Positions 16,597 to 24,642 are shown, counted from the first letter of the stretch. The stretch: DNA of 64,000 bases from Actinopolymorpha alba DSM 45243 (GCF_000373925.1 NZ_KB892752.1:37016-101015); one strand, 5' to 3'. The notes: generated from the letters alone by a model not told the origin. Made by a program: numbers and translations.

Positions 16597-16956
16597 TTTG
16601 GCGGCCTCTCGTAGGGCGACGTCTCGATTCGGGGCGTAGGGGCCGCCAGACGTGCCGATGTCCGCACTGTGCGGGGAACTGACATCTGGCGTGCGTTGAT
16701 CCGCATGATCTACCCGCAAGCCGGCTGGGGCGTGTCCCGTAGATCAGGCTCGGTCAGCGAGCGGCACGCATCCCGCGTGAGGTGGCTGGTCGGTGGGGTG
16801 AGTGGAACCTACTCGAGCTTTTGTCTCACCTTCTGGTCAATCCAGGGGGTTGTCTCACATTGTGTACACCTGGCGGGTACTTCACATGGCTAGCACCTGC
16901 TTTGCATGGCGTCCATGCCATGTGAAGCCCGTAATGACCACGTATACGTGATCATT
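16597..16956. repeat. Gene-free stretch with hairpin, shared repeat piece and CACGTATACGTG element
   Basis: The 425 bases between the dehydrogenase and the acetyltransferase hold no gene. TTTGGCGGCC (16597-16606) pairs with GGCCGCCAGA (16641-16650) and may end the dehydrogenase operon. From about 16849, TCTCACATTGTGTACACC and GGCGGGTAC match the composite repeat locus near 32910-32990. Then comes a nested hairpin, CTTCACATGGC (16880-16890) with GCCATGTGAAG (16917-16927), with GCATGG-CGT-CCATGC inside it, followed by GTAATGAC and CACGTATACGTG up to 16956, as at 5143-5230. Confidence 0.8.
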
Positions 16957-17000
16957 CAGGGGGCTGGCCTCCACCGGAAAACCTGATCTCCAGGACACGC

Positions 17001-17642
17001 CTACAGGCCGAACTCCTTCAGGCAGGGCTTGAGTCCCTCGATGGTGACGCTAGGCCGGTTCGTGGCCGCCCATCCCTCGCGGGTCAGGCGGAATCGTTGG
17101 GAGATCACGGGCTTGCCGTTCAAAACGTCGCGGTCGATGCCGTCGGGCTGGTAACCGAGTTTGCGAGAGACACCTATTGATGGGCTGTTGTCTGTGAACG
17201 ACAGGGAGGTCGCCTCGACCGCGTTGAGTCCGGCGAAGGCCAGGTGTAGGGCCGCGGAGCGCATTTCGGTGCCGATACCGCGGCCTTGGTACTCCAGTCC
17301 CAGCCACGATCCCGTGACCACCTCGCGCAGCGTCGGGAAGTCGCGCGACCTCAGGTCCTGGATACCCACCGGGCGCCCGTGCTCGAAGACCGCGAGGTCG
17401 AGCGCCCAGGCCCCGGGAGTCCAGGTGCCGCGCCGATGCCAGTGGCGCTGCATGACCACGCGCGCCCGCTCCACGGGAGGAGCGTCCGCCCACGGGGTGA
17501 GGAACGGCTGTTCGTGGGGTTCGTGGACCCCGCGCGCCGCCACGTCGGCCAGCTCGCCGAGTTCGTCCTCGGTGGGGAGCCGGAGTTCGAGGCGGGCGGT
17601 CCGGATACGCAAGCCCAGCAGGGGCCAGTGGTCGATCAGCAC
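17001..17642 (-). CDS. GNAT-family N-acetyltransferase, RimJ/RimL type
   Basis: A 213-residue acetyltransferase. It begins like RimJ/RimL proteins (IRTARLELRLPTEDELGELADVA), has the acetyl-CoA loop as LGLEYQGRGIGTEMRSAALHLAF (motif A, Q-x-x-G-x-G/A pattern), and the later SFTDNSPSIGVSRKLGYQPDG segment, where Asn and the following helix are typical. Such enzymes acetylate N-termini of ribosomal proteins or small molecules. It is a lone gene on the minus strand with a GTG start and no recognisable ribosome-binding site. The substrate is unknown. Confidence 0.88.
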   Translation of the reverse strand: MLIDHWPLLGLRIRTARLELRLPTEDELGELADVAARGVHEPHEQPFLTPWADAPPVERARVVMQRHWHRRGTWTPGAWALDLAVFEHGRPVGIQDLRSRDFPTLREVVTGSWLGLEYQGRGIGTEMRSAALHLAFAGLNAVEATSLSFTDNSPSIGVSRKLGYQPDGIDRDVLNGKPVISQRFRLTREGWAATNRPSVTIEGLKPCLKEFGL

Positions 17643-17727
17643 CGCCGAAGTATCGACCGAGGAACCTGCGCAAGCCCAGGGAATTTTGGTGCGCCTGTCT
17701 CCGCGCGGCTGCCCCGAGTCGCGCCGG

Positions 17728-18399
17728 TCAGTGCCCGAGTAGCCCCGCGATGCGGACCACTGAGTCGAGTGCCGGCAGGACCCGCGCGGGCTCCATCCGG
17801 CCCTGCCAGTAGACCAGCAGGTCAGTGCCGTGCAGGCTCCAGTTCGGTGTCAGCCCCGCCAGATGGGTGCGTACCAACGCCGGCCCGATGATCTGGCGGA
17901 CCATCTCCGGGTGGGTGCTCCGCACGTGGAAGTCCTTGTCGAACTGATCGATGCCGATCTCGGTGTCGTCCGGACCGTTGAGCCAGCGCCACATCCGTGA
18001 TCCCGAGCCCCGGCTGCTGACCTCGATGCCGGGGTACGTATAGGGCAGATGTACGACACAGACCACGAAGTCGTGACTGTCGGTGGTGACCTGGGTCTGG
18101 CCGTTCACATGCGTCGTCTGCGTCGTGTGGTAGGTGTACTCCGCGACGCTCACGGGCATGTCACGGTAGATGCCGGTGAAGAGACAGCGCACCCCGCGCG
18201 GGTTGGCACCGGGGAGCCTGGCCGTCCAGGGCACCTCGACGCTTCCGGCATATGCCGTCCAGCCGATCGAGTGCGCCCATGCGGCGAGTGACTCAAGGCG
18301 CCGTTGTTCTCTGCGCTGGGCGAGCATGACGAGGGGGACCGTCAGCACGACGAGCGCGGCGACGAGGGCAATGACGATGACAGCGATGATCGCGCCCAA
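17728..18399 (-). CDS. Membrane-anchored protein of unknown function
   Basis: A 223-residue protein with one N-terminal membrane helix (GAIIAVIVIALVAALVVLTVP) followed by a basic stretch QRREQRR and a soluble domain containing FTGIYRDMPVSVAEYTYHTT and FVVCVVHLPYTYPGIEVSSRG. This resembles proteins annotated as DUF3137-like or hypothetical, whose role is unknown. TTG 18399 is the preferred start because GGGAGGGA lies upstream at good spacing; a longer in-frame version reaching 18546 would run over the Rex-like operator of the divergent ndh gene and is unlikely. Confidence 0.65.
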   Translation of the reverse strand: MGAIIAVIVIALVAALVVLTVPLVMLAQRREQRRLESLAAWAHSIGWTAYAGSVEVPWTARLPGANPRGVRCLFTGIYRDMPVSVAEYTYHTTQTTHVNGQTQVTTDSHDFVVCVVHLPYTYPGIEVSSRGSGSRMWRWLNGPDDTEIGIDQFDKDFHVRSTHPEMVRQIIGPALVRTHLAGLTPNWSLHGTDLLVYWQGRMEPARVLPALDSVVRIAGLLGH

Positions 18400-18476
18400 A
18401 GCTTCCCTCCCACGTTCCTTCGAGCTTAAGCGTCCGACGAAGGTCGTTGTGACGTTCCCGACAGGCTCAGGGACTT

Positions 18477-18492
18477 TGTGAATGTATTCACG
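18477..18492. promoter_or_regulatory. Rex-like (redox) operator before ndh
   Basis: TGTGAATGTATTCACG contains the perfect palindrome GTGAAT-GT-ATTCAC and closely matches the actinobacterial Rex operator pattern TGTGAAC-N-GTTCACA. Rex senses the NADH/NAD+ ratio and represses ndh, cyd and nuo genes. The site is 40 bases before the NDH-2 start, where repression of its promoter would be expected. Confidence 0.7.
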
Positions 18493-18531
18493 AGGGACTA
18501 ACGTGATGGATGACCGAGGAGGTGAACGGAC

Positions 18532-19908
18532 GTGAACAAACGCCACGTCCTCATCGTCGGGGGCGGGTACGTCGGGATGTACGCCGCGCTCCGGCTCCAG
18601 AAAGCTCTCCGCCGGGACATCAAGAAGGGCGCCGTCGAGATCACGGTCGTCGACCCGCGCTCATACATGACATACCAGCCGTTCCTGCCCGAAGCGGCCG
18701 CCGGAAATCTCGAACCCCGGCACGTCGTGGTGGCTCTTCGACGGGTGCTCCCACACGTGAAGGTCATCACCGGCCGGGTCGTGGCCATCGACCACGCGAA
18801 CCGCACCGCCCGCATCGAACCCCGCGGGGGCGACGAATACGACCTCCACTACGACGAGTTGGTTGTCGCGCTCGGGTCAGTTGCCCGGACGCTCCCCATT
18901 CCAGGGCTCGCCCAGGTCGGCATCGGCTTCAAGCAGGTCGAAGAAGCGATCTGGCTCCGCAACCACGTCATTGACCGGCTCGATGTCGCCGAGTCGACCC
19001 GGGACGAGGCGGCCCGCCGCCGGGCGCTGTCGTTCGTCTTCGTCGGCGGTGGGTACGCCGGCGTGGAGGCGCTCGGCGAACTCGAGGACATGGCCCGGTA
19101 TGCCTGCCGCTACTACGAACACGTGAACCCTGACGAGATGCGCTGGGTTCTCGTGGAGGTCGCCGACCGGATCCTCCCCGAGGTGGGGGAGGAGATGGGT
19201 CGCTACACGGTCGACGAACTCCGCAAACGCGGCATCGACGTGAAGCTCCACACCCGGCTCGAATCCTGCGTGGACGGGCATGTCGTCCTCTCCGACGGGA
19301 CGGAGTTCGACTCCGACACGATCGTGTGGACCGCCGGTGTGAAGGCGAACCCCGTACTTGCCGCCTCCGACCTGCCGCTCGACGACAAGGCGCGGGTCAG
19401 GGCTGAGGCCAACCTGCGGATCGTCGACACTGAGGACGCCTGGGCGGCCGGCGACAGTGCCGCCGTACCCGACCTGACCGGCCCGCCAGGTGCGATGTGC
19501 GGCCCGTCGGCCCAGCACGCGGTGCGCCAGGCCAAGGTGCTCGGCGACAACGTCGCACGCGCCCTACACGGTCGTCCGATCCGGGACTACCGCCACAAGT
19601 ATGTCGGCTCGGTCGCGAGCCTCGGCCTGGGCAAGGGCGTCGCGCAGGTCTACGGCATCAAGCTCAAGGGCTGGCTCGCGTGGTTCATGCACCGCACCTA
19701 CCACGTCAGCCGGATGCCGACCCTGAACCGCAAGATCCGCATCATCCTCGACTGGACGCTCGCCCTCTTCTTCCACCGCGAGCTGGTCTCGCTCGGCACC
19801 CTGCAGCGGCCACGGGAGGAGTTCGAACGAAGCGCTCTTCCGCGCCAGGCGACGCCGCTCGAACACGTCGGCGGGGCGGCCCGGGCGGGGGTCGGTCTCA
19901 GGAGATAG
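18532..19908 (+). CDS. ndh: Type II NADH dehydrogenase (NDH-2)
   Basis: A 458-residue non-proton-pumping NADH:quinone oxidoreductase on the inner face of the membrane. FAD and NADH Rossmann motifs are present: LIVGGGYVGMYAALRL at the N-terminus and VFVGGGYAGVEALGEL near residue 165. The intervening YQPFLPEAAAGNLEPRHVV and the FAD-binding WAAGDSAAVPD and CGPSAQHAVRQAKVLGDNVA segments are typical, as is the C-terminal amphipathic membrane-anchor region after residue 380. The start is GTG 18532 with GGAGGTG upstream. A Rex-like site in the promoter suggests induction when NADH accumulates. A methyltransferase gene follows after 18 or more bases. Confidence 0.95.
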   Translation: MNKRHVLIVGGGYVGMYAALRLQKALRRDIKKGAVEITVVDPRSYMTYQPFLPEAAAGNLEPRHVVVALRRVLPHVKVITGRVVAIDHANRTARIEPRGGDEYDLHYDELVVALGSVARTLPIPGLAQVGIGFKQVEEAIWLRNHVIDRLDVAESTRDEAARRRALSFVFVGGGYAGVEALGELEDMARYACRYYEHVNPDEMRWVLVEVADRILPEVGEEMGRYTVDELRKRGIDVKLHTRLESCVDGHVVLSDGTEFDSDTIVWTAGVKANPVLAASDLPLDDKARVRAEANLRIVDTEDAWAAGDSAAVPDLTGPPGAMCGPSAQHAVRQAKVLGDNVARALHGRPIRDYRHKYVGSVASLGLGKGVAQVYGIKLKGWLAWFMHRTYHVSRMPTLNRKIRIILDWTLALFFHRELVSLGTLQRPREEFERSALPRQATPLEHVGGAARAGVGLRR

Positions 19909-19956
19909 CGTCGGACGCGGCGATCCGTGGCCGGTCCACGGATGGTCGTACGAACA

Positions 19957-21246
19957 ATGGGGGTGAGCGTGGCCGGACCAGTTGTCGCGGAACGCCTTCA
20001 TGACGTGTTACGCCGGTTGTTCGGCCGGGAGGCGCCGGTCCGCATCCACGCGTGGGACGGATCGGTGGCCGGTCCGGCCGATGCGCCGGTCGTGCGGGTC
20101 CACTCCCGGCGGGCGCTTCGCCGCCTGATGTGGCGACCTGACGAGTTGGGGTTGGCGCGCGCCTACGTCGCGGGGGAGGTGGACGTCGAAGGTGACCTGC
20201 TCACCGCGCTGGAGCGGCTGGCGCCGTTCGGGCGTTCCATCGGGCGGCGTCCCGAGCTGACAGCGGCCGACCGGAGCGAGTTGTTGCGCACCGCCGTCCT
20301 TCTCGGCGCCGTCGGCCCGCAGCCGAAGCCTCCGCCCGAGGAGATCACCGGAGCCGACCGCCGGCACGCGCTGGTCCGCGACAAGACGCTGAGCGGCGCG
20401 CATGACGGGCCGGTGACTCCGGCGCTCCTCGCGCGGGTCTTCGGGGAGACGCTCGTGCCCTCCAGCGGGTACTGGTCCGATCCGTCGTACACCCTCGACG
20501 ACGCCCAGCGGGCCGGTCTGGAGCTCGCCTGCCGCAAGCTCGGGTTGACGAGCGGGATGCGGGTGCTGGACGTCGGCTGCGGTTGGGGTGCGTTCCTGCT
20601 GCACGCGGCGGAGAGGTACGGCGTGACCGGCGTCGGTATCACGCTGTCCCCCGACCAGGTGGAGGTGGCGACCAAGCGGGCGGTCGAGGCCGGACTCGCC
20701 GACCGGGTGGAGTTTCGCCTGGCCGACTGGCGGGAGGTCATCGACGGTCCGTACGACGCGATCGTCGGCAGCGGGATGATGGAGTACGTCGGGTCGGCCC
20801 GGCTCGCGGAGTACGCCGGAACCCTCCACGAGCTCCTGCGCCCGGGCGGCCGGTTGCTCGTCCACCAGGTCAGCCGGCGCGGCGACCCGGTGGTGCAGGA
20901 GCGGTCCTTCATCGACGCGTACGTCTTCCCGGGCGCCGAGCTGCTGCCACTGGGGACGATCGTCGGCACCTTCGAGGGGGCGGGGTTCGAGGTACGCGAC
21001 CTCGAGTCGTTCCGGGAGCACTACGCGCGGAGCCTGCGGGCCTGGGTCAGTAACCTCGAGGAGGCCTGGACCGCGTGCGTACGCCAGACCTCGCCGGGGC
21101 GGGCCCGGGTCTGGCATCTGCATCTCGCGGTGTCTGCCCTGGCCTTCGAGGCGGCGAGGATCAGCGTCCACCAGCTCCTTGCCGTCCGGCCCCAGTCGGA
21201 CGGACGATCCGGGATGCCGAGCACCCGATTGGAGTGGACGCTCTAG
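19957..21246 (+). CDS. Cyclopropane-fatty-acyl-phospholipid synthase-like methyltransferase
   Basis: A protein of about 429 residues that uses SAM to add a methylene group to unsaturated acyl chains of membrane lipids. The N-terminal lipid-binding part has HSRRALRRLMWRPDELGLARAYVAGEVDVEGDL; the C-terminal SAM domain has VLDVGCGWGAFLLHAAERYGV (motif I), GITLSPDQVEVA, and the catalytic-region pattern GSGMMEYVG and SFIDAYVFPGAELLPLG. Residues bound to the bicarbonate ion in CFA synthases appear in equivalent positions, by eye. The start is uncertain: ATG 19957 or GTG 19969, the latter preceded by GGGGGTG. It may be co-transcribed with ndh. Confidence 0.9.
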   Translation: MGVSVAGPVVAERLHDVLRRLFGREAPVRIHAWDGSVAGPADAPVVRVHSRRALRRLMWRPDELGLARAYVAGEVDVEGDLLTALERLAPFGRSIGRRPELTAADRSELLRTAVLLGAVGPQPKPPPEEITGADRRHALVRDKTLSGAHDGPVTPALLARVFGETLVPSSGYWSDPSYTLDDAQRAGLELACRKLGLTSGMRVLDVGCGWGAFLLHAAERYGVTGVGITLSPDQVEVATKRAVEAGLADRVEFRLADWREVIDGPYDAIVGSGMMEYVGSARLAEYAGTLHELLRPGGRLLVHQVSRRGDPVVQERSFIDAYVFPGAELLPLGTIVGTFEGAGFEVRDLESFREHYARSLRAWVSNLEEAWTACVRQTSPGRARVWHLHLAVSALAFEAARISVHQLLAVRPQSDGRSGMPSTRLEWTL

Positions 21247-21304
21247 TGTCATCTGGTGAGTGCAGGCTCTAGCCTGGCGCCGAGCACGTGGACGTGAGTA
21301 GCAA

Positions 21305-21386
21305 GCCCCCGTAGCCCAATTGGTCGAGGCGGCCCACTTAAAATGGGTGTCAGTTTTTGTGGGTTCGAATCCCACCGGGGGCACCA
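21305..21386 (+). tRNA. tRNA-Leu(UAA), atypical with short variable arm, CCA encoded
   Basis: A cloverleaf folds cleanly: acceptor GCCCCCG/CGGGGGC, a 3-bp D stem GCC/GGC with AATTGGTCGA loop, anticodon stem GCCCA/TGGGT with loop CTTAAAA (anticodon TAA), T arm GTGGG-TTCGAAT-CCCAC, then A and CCA. The anticodon UAA reads the rare leucine codon UUA. The variable region is only about 10 bases (GTCAGTTTTT) and forms no stem, unlike the long arm of normal tRNA-Leu. A toxin-antitoxin module starts 95 bases downstream. Confidence 0.85.
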
Positions 21387-21481
21387 CCCACATCGCCAAG
21401 CTCCGCGCGTATCGAACGGTGACCACAGTCGGGACATCGGGTTGTAGCGCTTCGTAGCACACCCGAGATATCCTCGGCCGC

Positions 21482-21751
21482 ATGACCGAGCACGCGTCGC
21501 ACGAGATTACCCAGCGGGAACTCCGCAACGACTCGGGCGCGATCATGCGCGCGGTTGAGCGGGGCGAATCGTTCACGATTACTCGTAATGGGACTCCGGT
21601 AGGACGTCTGATCCCCTTGCGTCGGCGCACGTATGTCCCTCGTGAAGAAGTGCTGGCTGCCTTCGCCACCGCGCCGGTTCTCGACGCGGAAAGGTTCCGC
21701 CGGGACATCGACACCGTCGCTGACCAGGATCCCTTCCGCCGTGAGTGGTGA
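21482..21751 (+). CDS. Phd/YefM-family antitoxin
   Basis: An 89-residue antitoxin. The N-terminal DNA-binding half has the family pattern ITQRELRNDSGAIMRAVERGESFTITRNGTPVGRLIPL. The C-terminal tail, with RFRRDIDTVADQDPF, would wrap around and block the toxin. The gene overlaps the PIN-domain toxin gene by 11 bases. It probably represses its own promoter, in the region after the tRNA gene. ATG 21482 is the only start that gives the complete fold. Confidence 0.92.
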   Translation: MTEHASHEITQRELRNDSGAIMRAVERGESFTITRNGTPVGRLIPLRRRTYVPREEVLAAFATAPVLDAERFRRDIDTVADQDPFRREW

Positions 21752-22157
21752 CCAGGTAAGCCGCGGTCTGGTCGACACGAACATCGTCGTCCACCTGCCG
21801 GCTCTCGACCCGTCACACCTACCGGACGAAATGGTGATCAGCGCGGTGACTCTCGCCGAGCTGTCCGCGGCGCCCCACCATGCCGGTGATGCCGCGGAAC
21901 GGGCACGACGAATGTCGGTCCTCCAACACGTCGAGGCCACCTTCGATCCGTTGCCCTTCGATACCGAGGCTGCCCGTGCTTATGGGCTGGTCTCAGCCGC
22001 TGTGCTTGAGGTTGGACGTAAGCCGCGCCGGCGGGTCGCCGATCTCATGATCGCCTCCGTCGCGATCGCGCATCGGCTGCCGCTCTATACCACCAACCCG
22101 GATGACTTCACCGGACTCAATGATCTTGTCACCGTCGTTTCGGTCAAGCGGCCTTGA
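21741..22157 (+). CDS. vapC: VapC-type PIN-domain toxin
   Basis: A 138-residue endoribonuclease toxin. The PIN acidic residues are visible: Asp in GLVDTNIVVHL, Glu in VTLAELSAAP, Asp in RVADLMIASVA, and Asp in TTNPDDFTGL. Such toxins cleave tRNA or rRNA loops and stop growth when the antitoxin is lost. GTG 21741 was chosen because it overlaps the end of the antitoxin gene and starts shortly before the first catalytic Asp. There is no ribosome-binding site, so it depends on coupling with the antitoxin. The module sits right after a tRNA gene, a common site for mobile DNA, but no integrase is seen. Confidence 0.92.
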   Translation: MSGDQVSRGLVDTNIVVHLPALDPSHLPDEMVISAVTLAELSAAPHHAGDAAERARRMSVLQHVEATFDPLPFDTEAARAYGLVSAAVLEVGRKPRRRVADLMIASVAIAHRLPLYTTNPDDFTGLNDLVTVVSVKRP

Positions 22158-22288
22158 GGTTCCTGGCCACCGACACGGCCTGACCGCCGCGCGCCACTCA
22201 GGACAAAATGGCCGGCGGTTCACTTCCCGGCACCGCGTTTGTCGGTACCGTTCAGCTGCGGCCGACGCTTTACGGCTGCACTGCGACG

Positions 22289-22795
22289 TCACAGCGCCCG
22301 GCGCATGCAGCCCCGAGGCCACCGGTCCAGGCCGTGTGTCGCTTCGCGCTCGCGAATCTTCCGCAGGCCCGGGGTGAGCTCGCTGTCATCCAGGAGCTGG
22401 AAGCCGCAGCGCGCATAGTAGGGGGCGTTCCACGGGACCTCGACGAACGTGGTGAGGGTCAAGGCGGGCGCCCCCTCGCTGGTGGCGTGAATCGCCAGAT
22501 GGTTCAGCAGAGCCCGGCCGATACCGCGATGCGCACTGCCCGGGTGCACCGAGACCTGTTCGACATGGAGGTTGCCGTCGACACGGTCGGCGATCAGGTA
22601 GGCGACCGGGGTATCGGCCTCGTTGACCGCGACCCAGGCCAGCCCGGCCCGGTGGTAACGGGCGAGCTCGCCGAGCGGGAGCGGCTCGTCGTCGGCGATC
22701 TCCGGCATGCCGATGTCGCGGAAGCACCGACCGGCGGCCCGCTCGATGTCCTGCAGGCGAGGCAGCTCGTCCAGACGCACGGCTCGAATATCCAT
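22289..22795 (-). CDS. GNAT-family N-acetyltransferase
   Basis: A 168-residue acetyltransferase. It starts MDIRAVRLDELPRLQDIERAAG, and motif A is VEQVSVHPGSAHRGIGRALLNHLA (Q/R-x-x-G-x-G/A), with strand 4 LHVEQVSVHP before it and TTFVEVPWNAPYYARCGFQLLDDSE at the end, where Tyr and the N-P-Y pattern are the usual C-terminal signature. ATG 22795 gives the complete domain; the much longer upstream frame is Arg-rich noise that runs across repeats. The substrate is unknown. It sits alone, opposite the VapC module. Confidence 0.88.
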   Translation of the reverse strand: MDIRAVRLDELPRLQDIERAAGRCFRDIGMPEIADDEPLPLGELARYHRAGLAWVAVNEADTPVAYLIADRVDGNLHVEQVSVHPGSAHRGIGRALLNHLAIHATSEGAPALTLTTFVEVPWNAPYYARCGFQLLDDSELTPGLRKIREREATHGLDRWPRGCMRRAL

Positions 22796-23073
22796 GGACG
22801 CATTGTCCAGGGGCAGCCGGACGGGGCACCGAGATAGGCGGCCACGCCGGACTGCCGCCCGCCGCTGGACCTCTCTGGTCACAACAGGGATGGACGACCC
22901 GGAGTGGTCAGGGAGGCAATCCGGCGGGCAAGGCTCTGGTATGCGTGCCGATCGCATCCGTCGCCTTCTGGACCTGACCGACGAGCGGTAGTAACTTCCC
23001 CGGGAACCCACGACCCGGGTGAAACGTCTCCGAAGTGACGACACCGGCTTTGCCGATTCATTACCATTGCCGT

Positions 23074-23174
23074 CACTGTGTGGGTTCCGGCCCCCACGGG
23101 CTTCGCCCGTAGGGCCCACCCCCACCGCCATTGTGGGTCCCGGTCCCGCGGGCTTCGCCCGTAGGGCCACCCCA
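23074..23174. repeat. GGGCGAAGCCC-hairpin repeat, two inverted copies between genes
   Basis: Between the acetyltransferase and the Bax-inhibitor-like gene (425 gene-free bases) two copies of the element seen in the kinase at 10808-10903 occur in reverse orientation: about 23074-23125 and 23129-23174. Each has TGTGGGT, CCGG, the ACGGGC-TTC-GCCCGT hairpin, AGGGCC and CCACCCC. They lie just upstream of the ribosome-binding site of the next gene, so they may be in its leader. The rest of the stretch shows nothing recognisable. Confidence 0.85.
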
Positions 23175-23220
23175 CTGCCCCGCACGCCATCGGATCCGCC
23201 TCGGCGGAGGAGGACAGAGC

Positions 23221-24030
23221 ATGCAGAGCAAGAACCCGGTGTTCCGGCGCCGCGACGCGTTCCAGTCGACCGGGTACGCCGCGGCGGCGTCGACCATGAA
23301 CAGTGAACAACTCCAGGAGATGTACAACGCGCCGGCGTACGACGGGCCCCGTCGTGACCGGATGACGATCGACGACGTGGTGGCCCGGACCGCCATGACG
23401 CTCGGCACCCTCATCGTGGTGGCCGCCGCGACGTGGCAGCTGGCGGGCCCCCTTCAGCCGTCCCACTTCGGCCTTCTGCTCGGTGCCGCGCTGGTCGGGC
23501 TCGGGCTCGGCTTCGTCATTGGGCTCAAGCACATCACCAACCCGGTGGTGATCCTGTCGTACGCCGCCGTCGAGGGCGTGTTTGTCGGGTTGGCGAGCAA
23601 GGTGCTGTCGGCGTACGCCGGAGACTCCGGCATCGTCGCGCAGGCCGTGCTCGGCACGCTGTGCGCGTCGGCGGGCATGCTCGCGGTCTACAAGTTCCGC
23701 GTCATCAGGGTCACGCCGAAGTTCCAGCGGTTCGTCGTGGCCGCCACGATGGGCTTCTTCCTCATCGTGCTGGCCAACCTGGTGCTGGGTATGTTCGGTA
23801 TGCCCCTCGGCACCAGCGGGTTCGGTGCCATGGGCCTGCTCTTCGCGGTGATCGGTGTCGCCCTCGCCTGCTTCAACCTCCTGCTCGACTTCGACTACGT
23901 CGAGCAGGGCATCGCGCAGGGAGCTCCGAGCAAGGACGCGTGGTTCGCGGCGTTCGGGCTCACCGTGACGCTCGTCTGGCTCTACATCGAAATTCTGCGG
24001 ATCATCGCGATCCTGCGCGGCGGAGACTGA
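23221..24030 (+). CDS. Bax inhibitor-1/YccA family membrane protein
   Basis: A 269-residue protein of the BI-1/YccA (TMBIM-like) family, with a soluble N-terminus of about 55 residues and seven hydrophobic segments. Family marks are MTIDDVVARTAMTLGTLIVVAA, the segment ILSYAAVEGVFVGLAS, and the C-terminal FDYVEQGIAQGAPSKDAWFAAFGLTVTLVWLYIEILRI, whose acidic residues form the pH-sensing or ion pair. Bacterial members leak calcium or interact with FtsH-type proteases. ATG 23221 has GGAGGAGGACAG upstream. It is transcribed alone and ends at a strong terminator. Confidence 0.93.
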   Translation: MQSKNPVFRRRDAFQSTGYAAAASTMNSEQLQEMYNAPAYDGPRRDRMTIDDVVARTAMTLGTLIVVAAATWQLAGPLQPSHFGLLLGAALVGLGLGFVIGLKHITNPVVILSYAAVEGVFVGLASKVLSAYAGDSGIVAQAVLGTLCASAGMLAVYKFRVIRVTPKFQRFVVAATMGFFLIVLANLVLGMFGMPLGTSGFGAMGLLFAVIGVALACFNLLLDFDYVEQGIAQGAPSKDAWFAAFGLTVTLVWLYIEILRIIAILRGGD

Positions 24031-24072
24031 TGCTCCTGAAGGCGCGCCGGCCCTGAGGCGGACGCCTTCTCC

Positions 24073-24119
24073 ACGACGCGGCGGGTCCCCGATCTTTGGT
24101 CGGGGACCCGCCGCGTCGT
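24073..24119. terminator. Strong bidirectional terminator hairpin
   Basis: A perfect 20-bp stem (24073-24092 with 24100-24119) closes a 7-base loop TCTTTGG. It begins with ACGACGCGGCGGG and lies between the convergent Bax-inhibitor-like gene and the PPOX gene at 24185-24595, so it could serve both strands. No T-run follows. Confidence 0.8.
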
Positions 24120-24129
24120 ATGTGAGCGA

Positions 24130-24186
24130 TTGGGTCGGGGGCACCCTGGTACGGCTCTATTGGACAAGGGTGCCCCCGACCCAGTC
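24130..24186. repeat. 57-bp palindromic repeat (GGGTCGGGGGCACCC family), intergenic copy 1
   Basis: A 17-bp perfect stem (24131-24147, TGGGTCGGGGGCACCCT, with 24167-24183) encloses a 19-base loop containing TACGGCTCTATTGG. The same 57-base unit, without gaps, is found at 41203-41265 (inverted orientation) and, degraded, inside the FAD monooxygenase gene at 42702-42758. The last bases overlap the 3' end of the PPOX gene. Confidence 0.85.
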
Positions 24187-24595
24187 AGCCGCTTACGGAC
24201 GGACCTGCCCGGTCGATGCGGATCCGGAGGAGACACCGGCGTTCCCGCCTCATCGCGGCGCGGTAGTCGTCCCAGTCCGGGTGCTCGCCCGCGATCCCGC
24301 GGTAGTAGTCGACGAGCGGCTCCATCGCGTCGGGGAGGGAGAGGATGCTGGCCTCTCCCTCGACCTGGACCCATGGGCCGTAGAACCTGTCGGTGAAGAC
24401 GCAGAGACTCGCTCGGGGGTCCCGGCGGAGGTTACGGACCTTGTAGGCGGGTTCGCGCGTACTGATCGTCGCGAACCCTTCCGCGTCGACGCCGACGGTG
24501 ACGGGCGAGAGCTGCGGTAGCCCGTCGCCGCGGAAGGTGCTCAACACGGCGTGGTGATGGTCGCGCAGGAAAGCCCGCGCCTCGTCAGGATTCAT
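24185..24595 (-). CDS. PPOX-class F420-dependent oxidoreductase (split beta-barrel), copy 1
   Basis: A 136-residue flavin/deazaflavin-binding protein. It begins MNPDEARAFLRDHHHAVLSTFRGDGLPQLSPVTVGVD, the standard opening of TIGR03618-type PPOX proteins, then KVRNLRRDPRASLCVF and GPWVQVEGEASIL, ending with YYRGIAGEHPDWDDYRAAMRRERRCLLRI. These enzymes use F420H2 to reduce unknown substrates in actinobacteria. ATG 24595 gives the native start; the upstream frame is Arg-rich and runs into the DUF4287 gene. A homologue is encoded at 25022-25498, so the two flank DUF4287 like a duplicated pair. Confidence 0.9.
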   Translation of the reverse strand: MNPDEARAFLRDHHHAVLSTFRGDGLPQLSPVTVGVDAEGFATISTREPAYKVRNLRRDPRASLCVFTDRFYGPWVQVEGEASILSLPDAMEPLVDYYRGIAGEHPDWDDYRAAMRRERRCLLRIRIDRAGPSVSG

Positions 24596-24642
24596 GTGCG
24601 CGGTCGTACTCCCGCTCGAAGATGCCGGCTGGGCGGACGAAC

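Noticed and set aside
20008..21816. A 602-codon minus frame antisense to the cyclopropane synthase
   Set aside because: It covers the well-supported methyltransferase and the tRNA gene, and its sequence is low-complexity.
22707..22991. A 94-codon plus frame ending in RIRRLLDLTDER
   Set aside because: Most of it is antisense to the acetyltransferase; the last part could be a tiny peptide but has no ribosome-binding site or homologue that I recognise.
24130..24186. The 57-bp palindrome as only a terminator
   Set aside because: It follows a separate strong terminator at 24073-24119 and also occurs inside a coding frame and upstream of a gene start, which a terminator would not.
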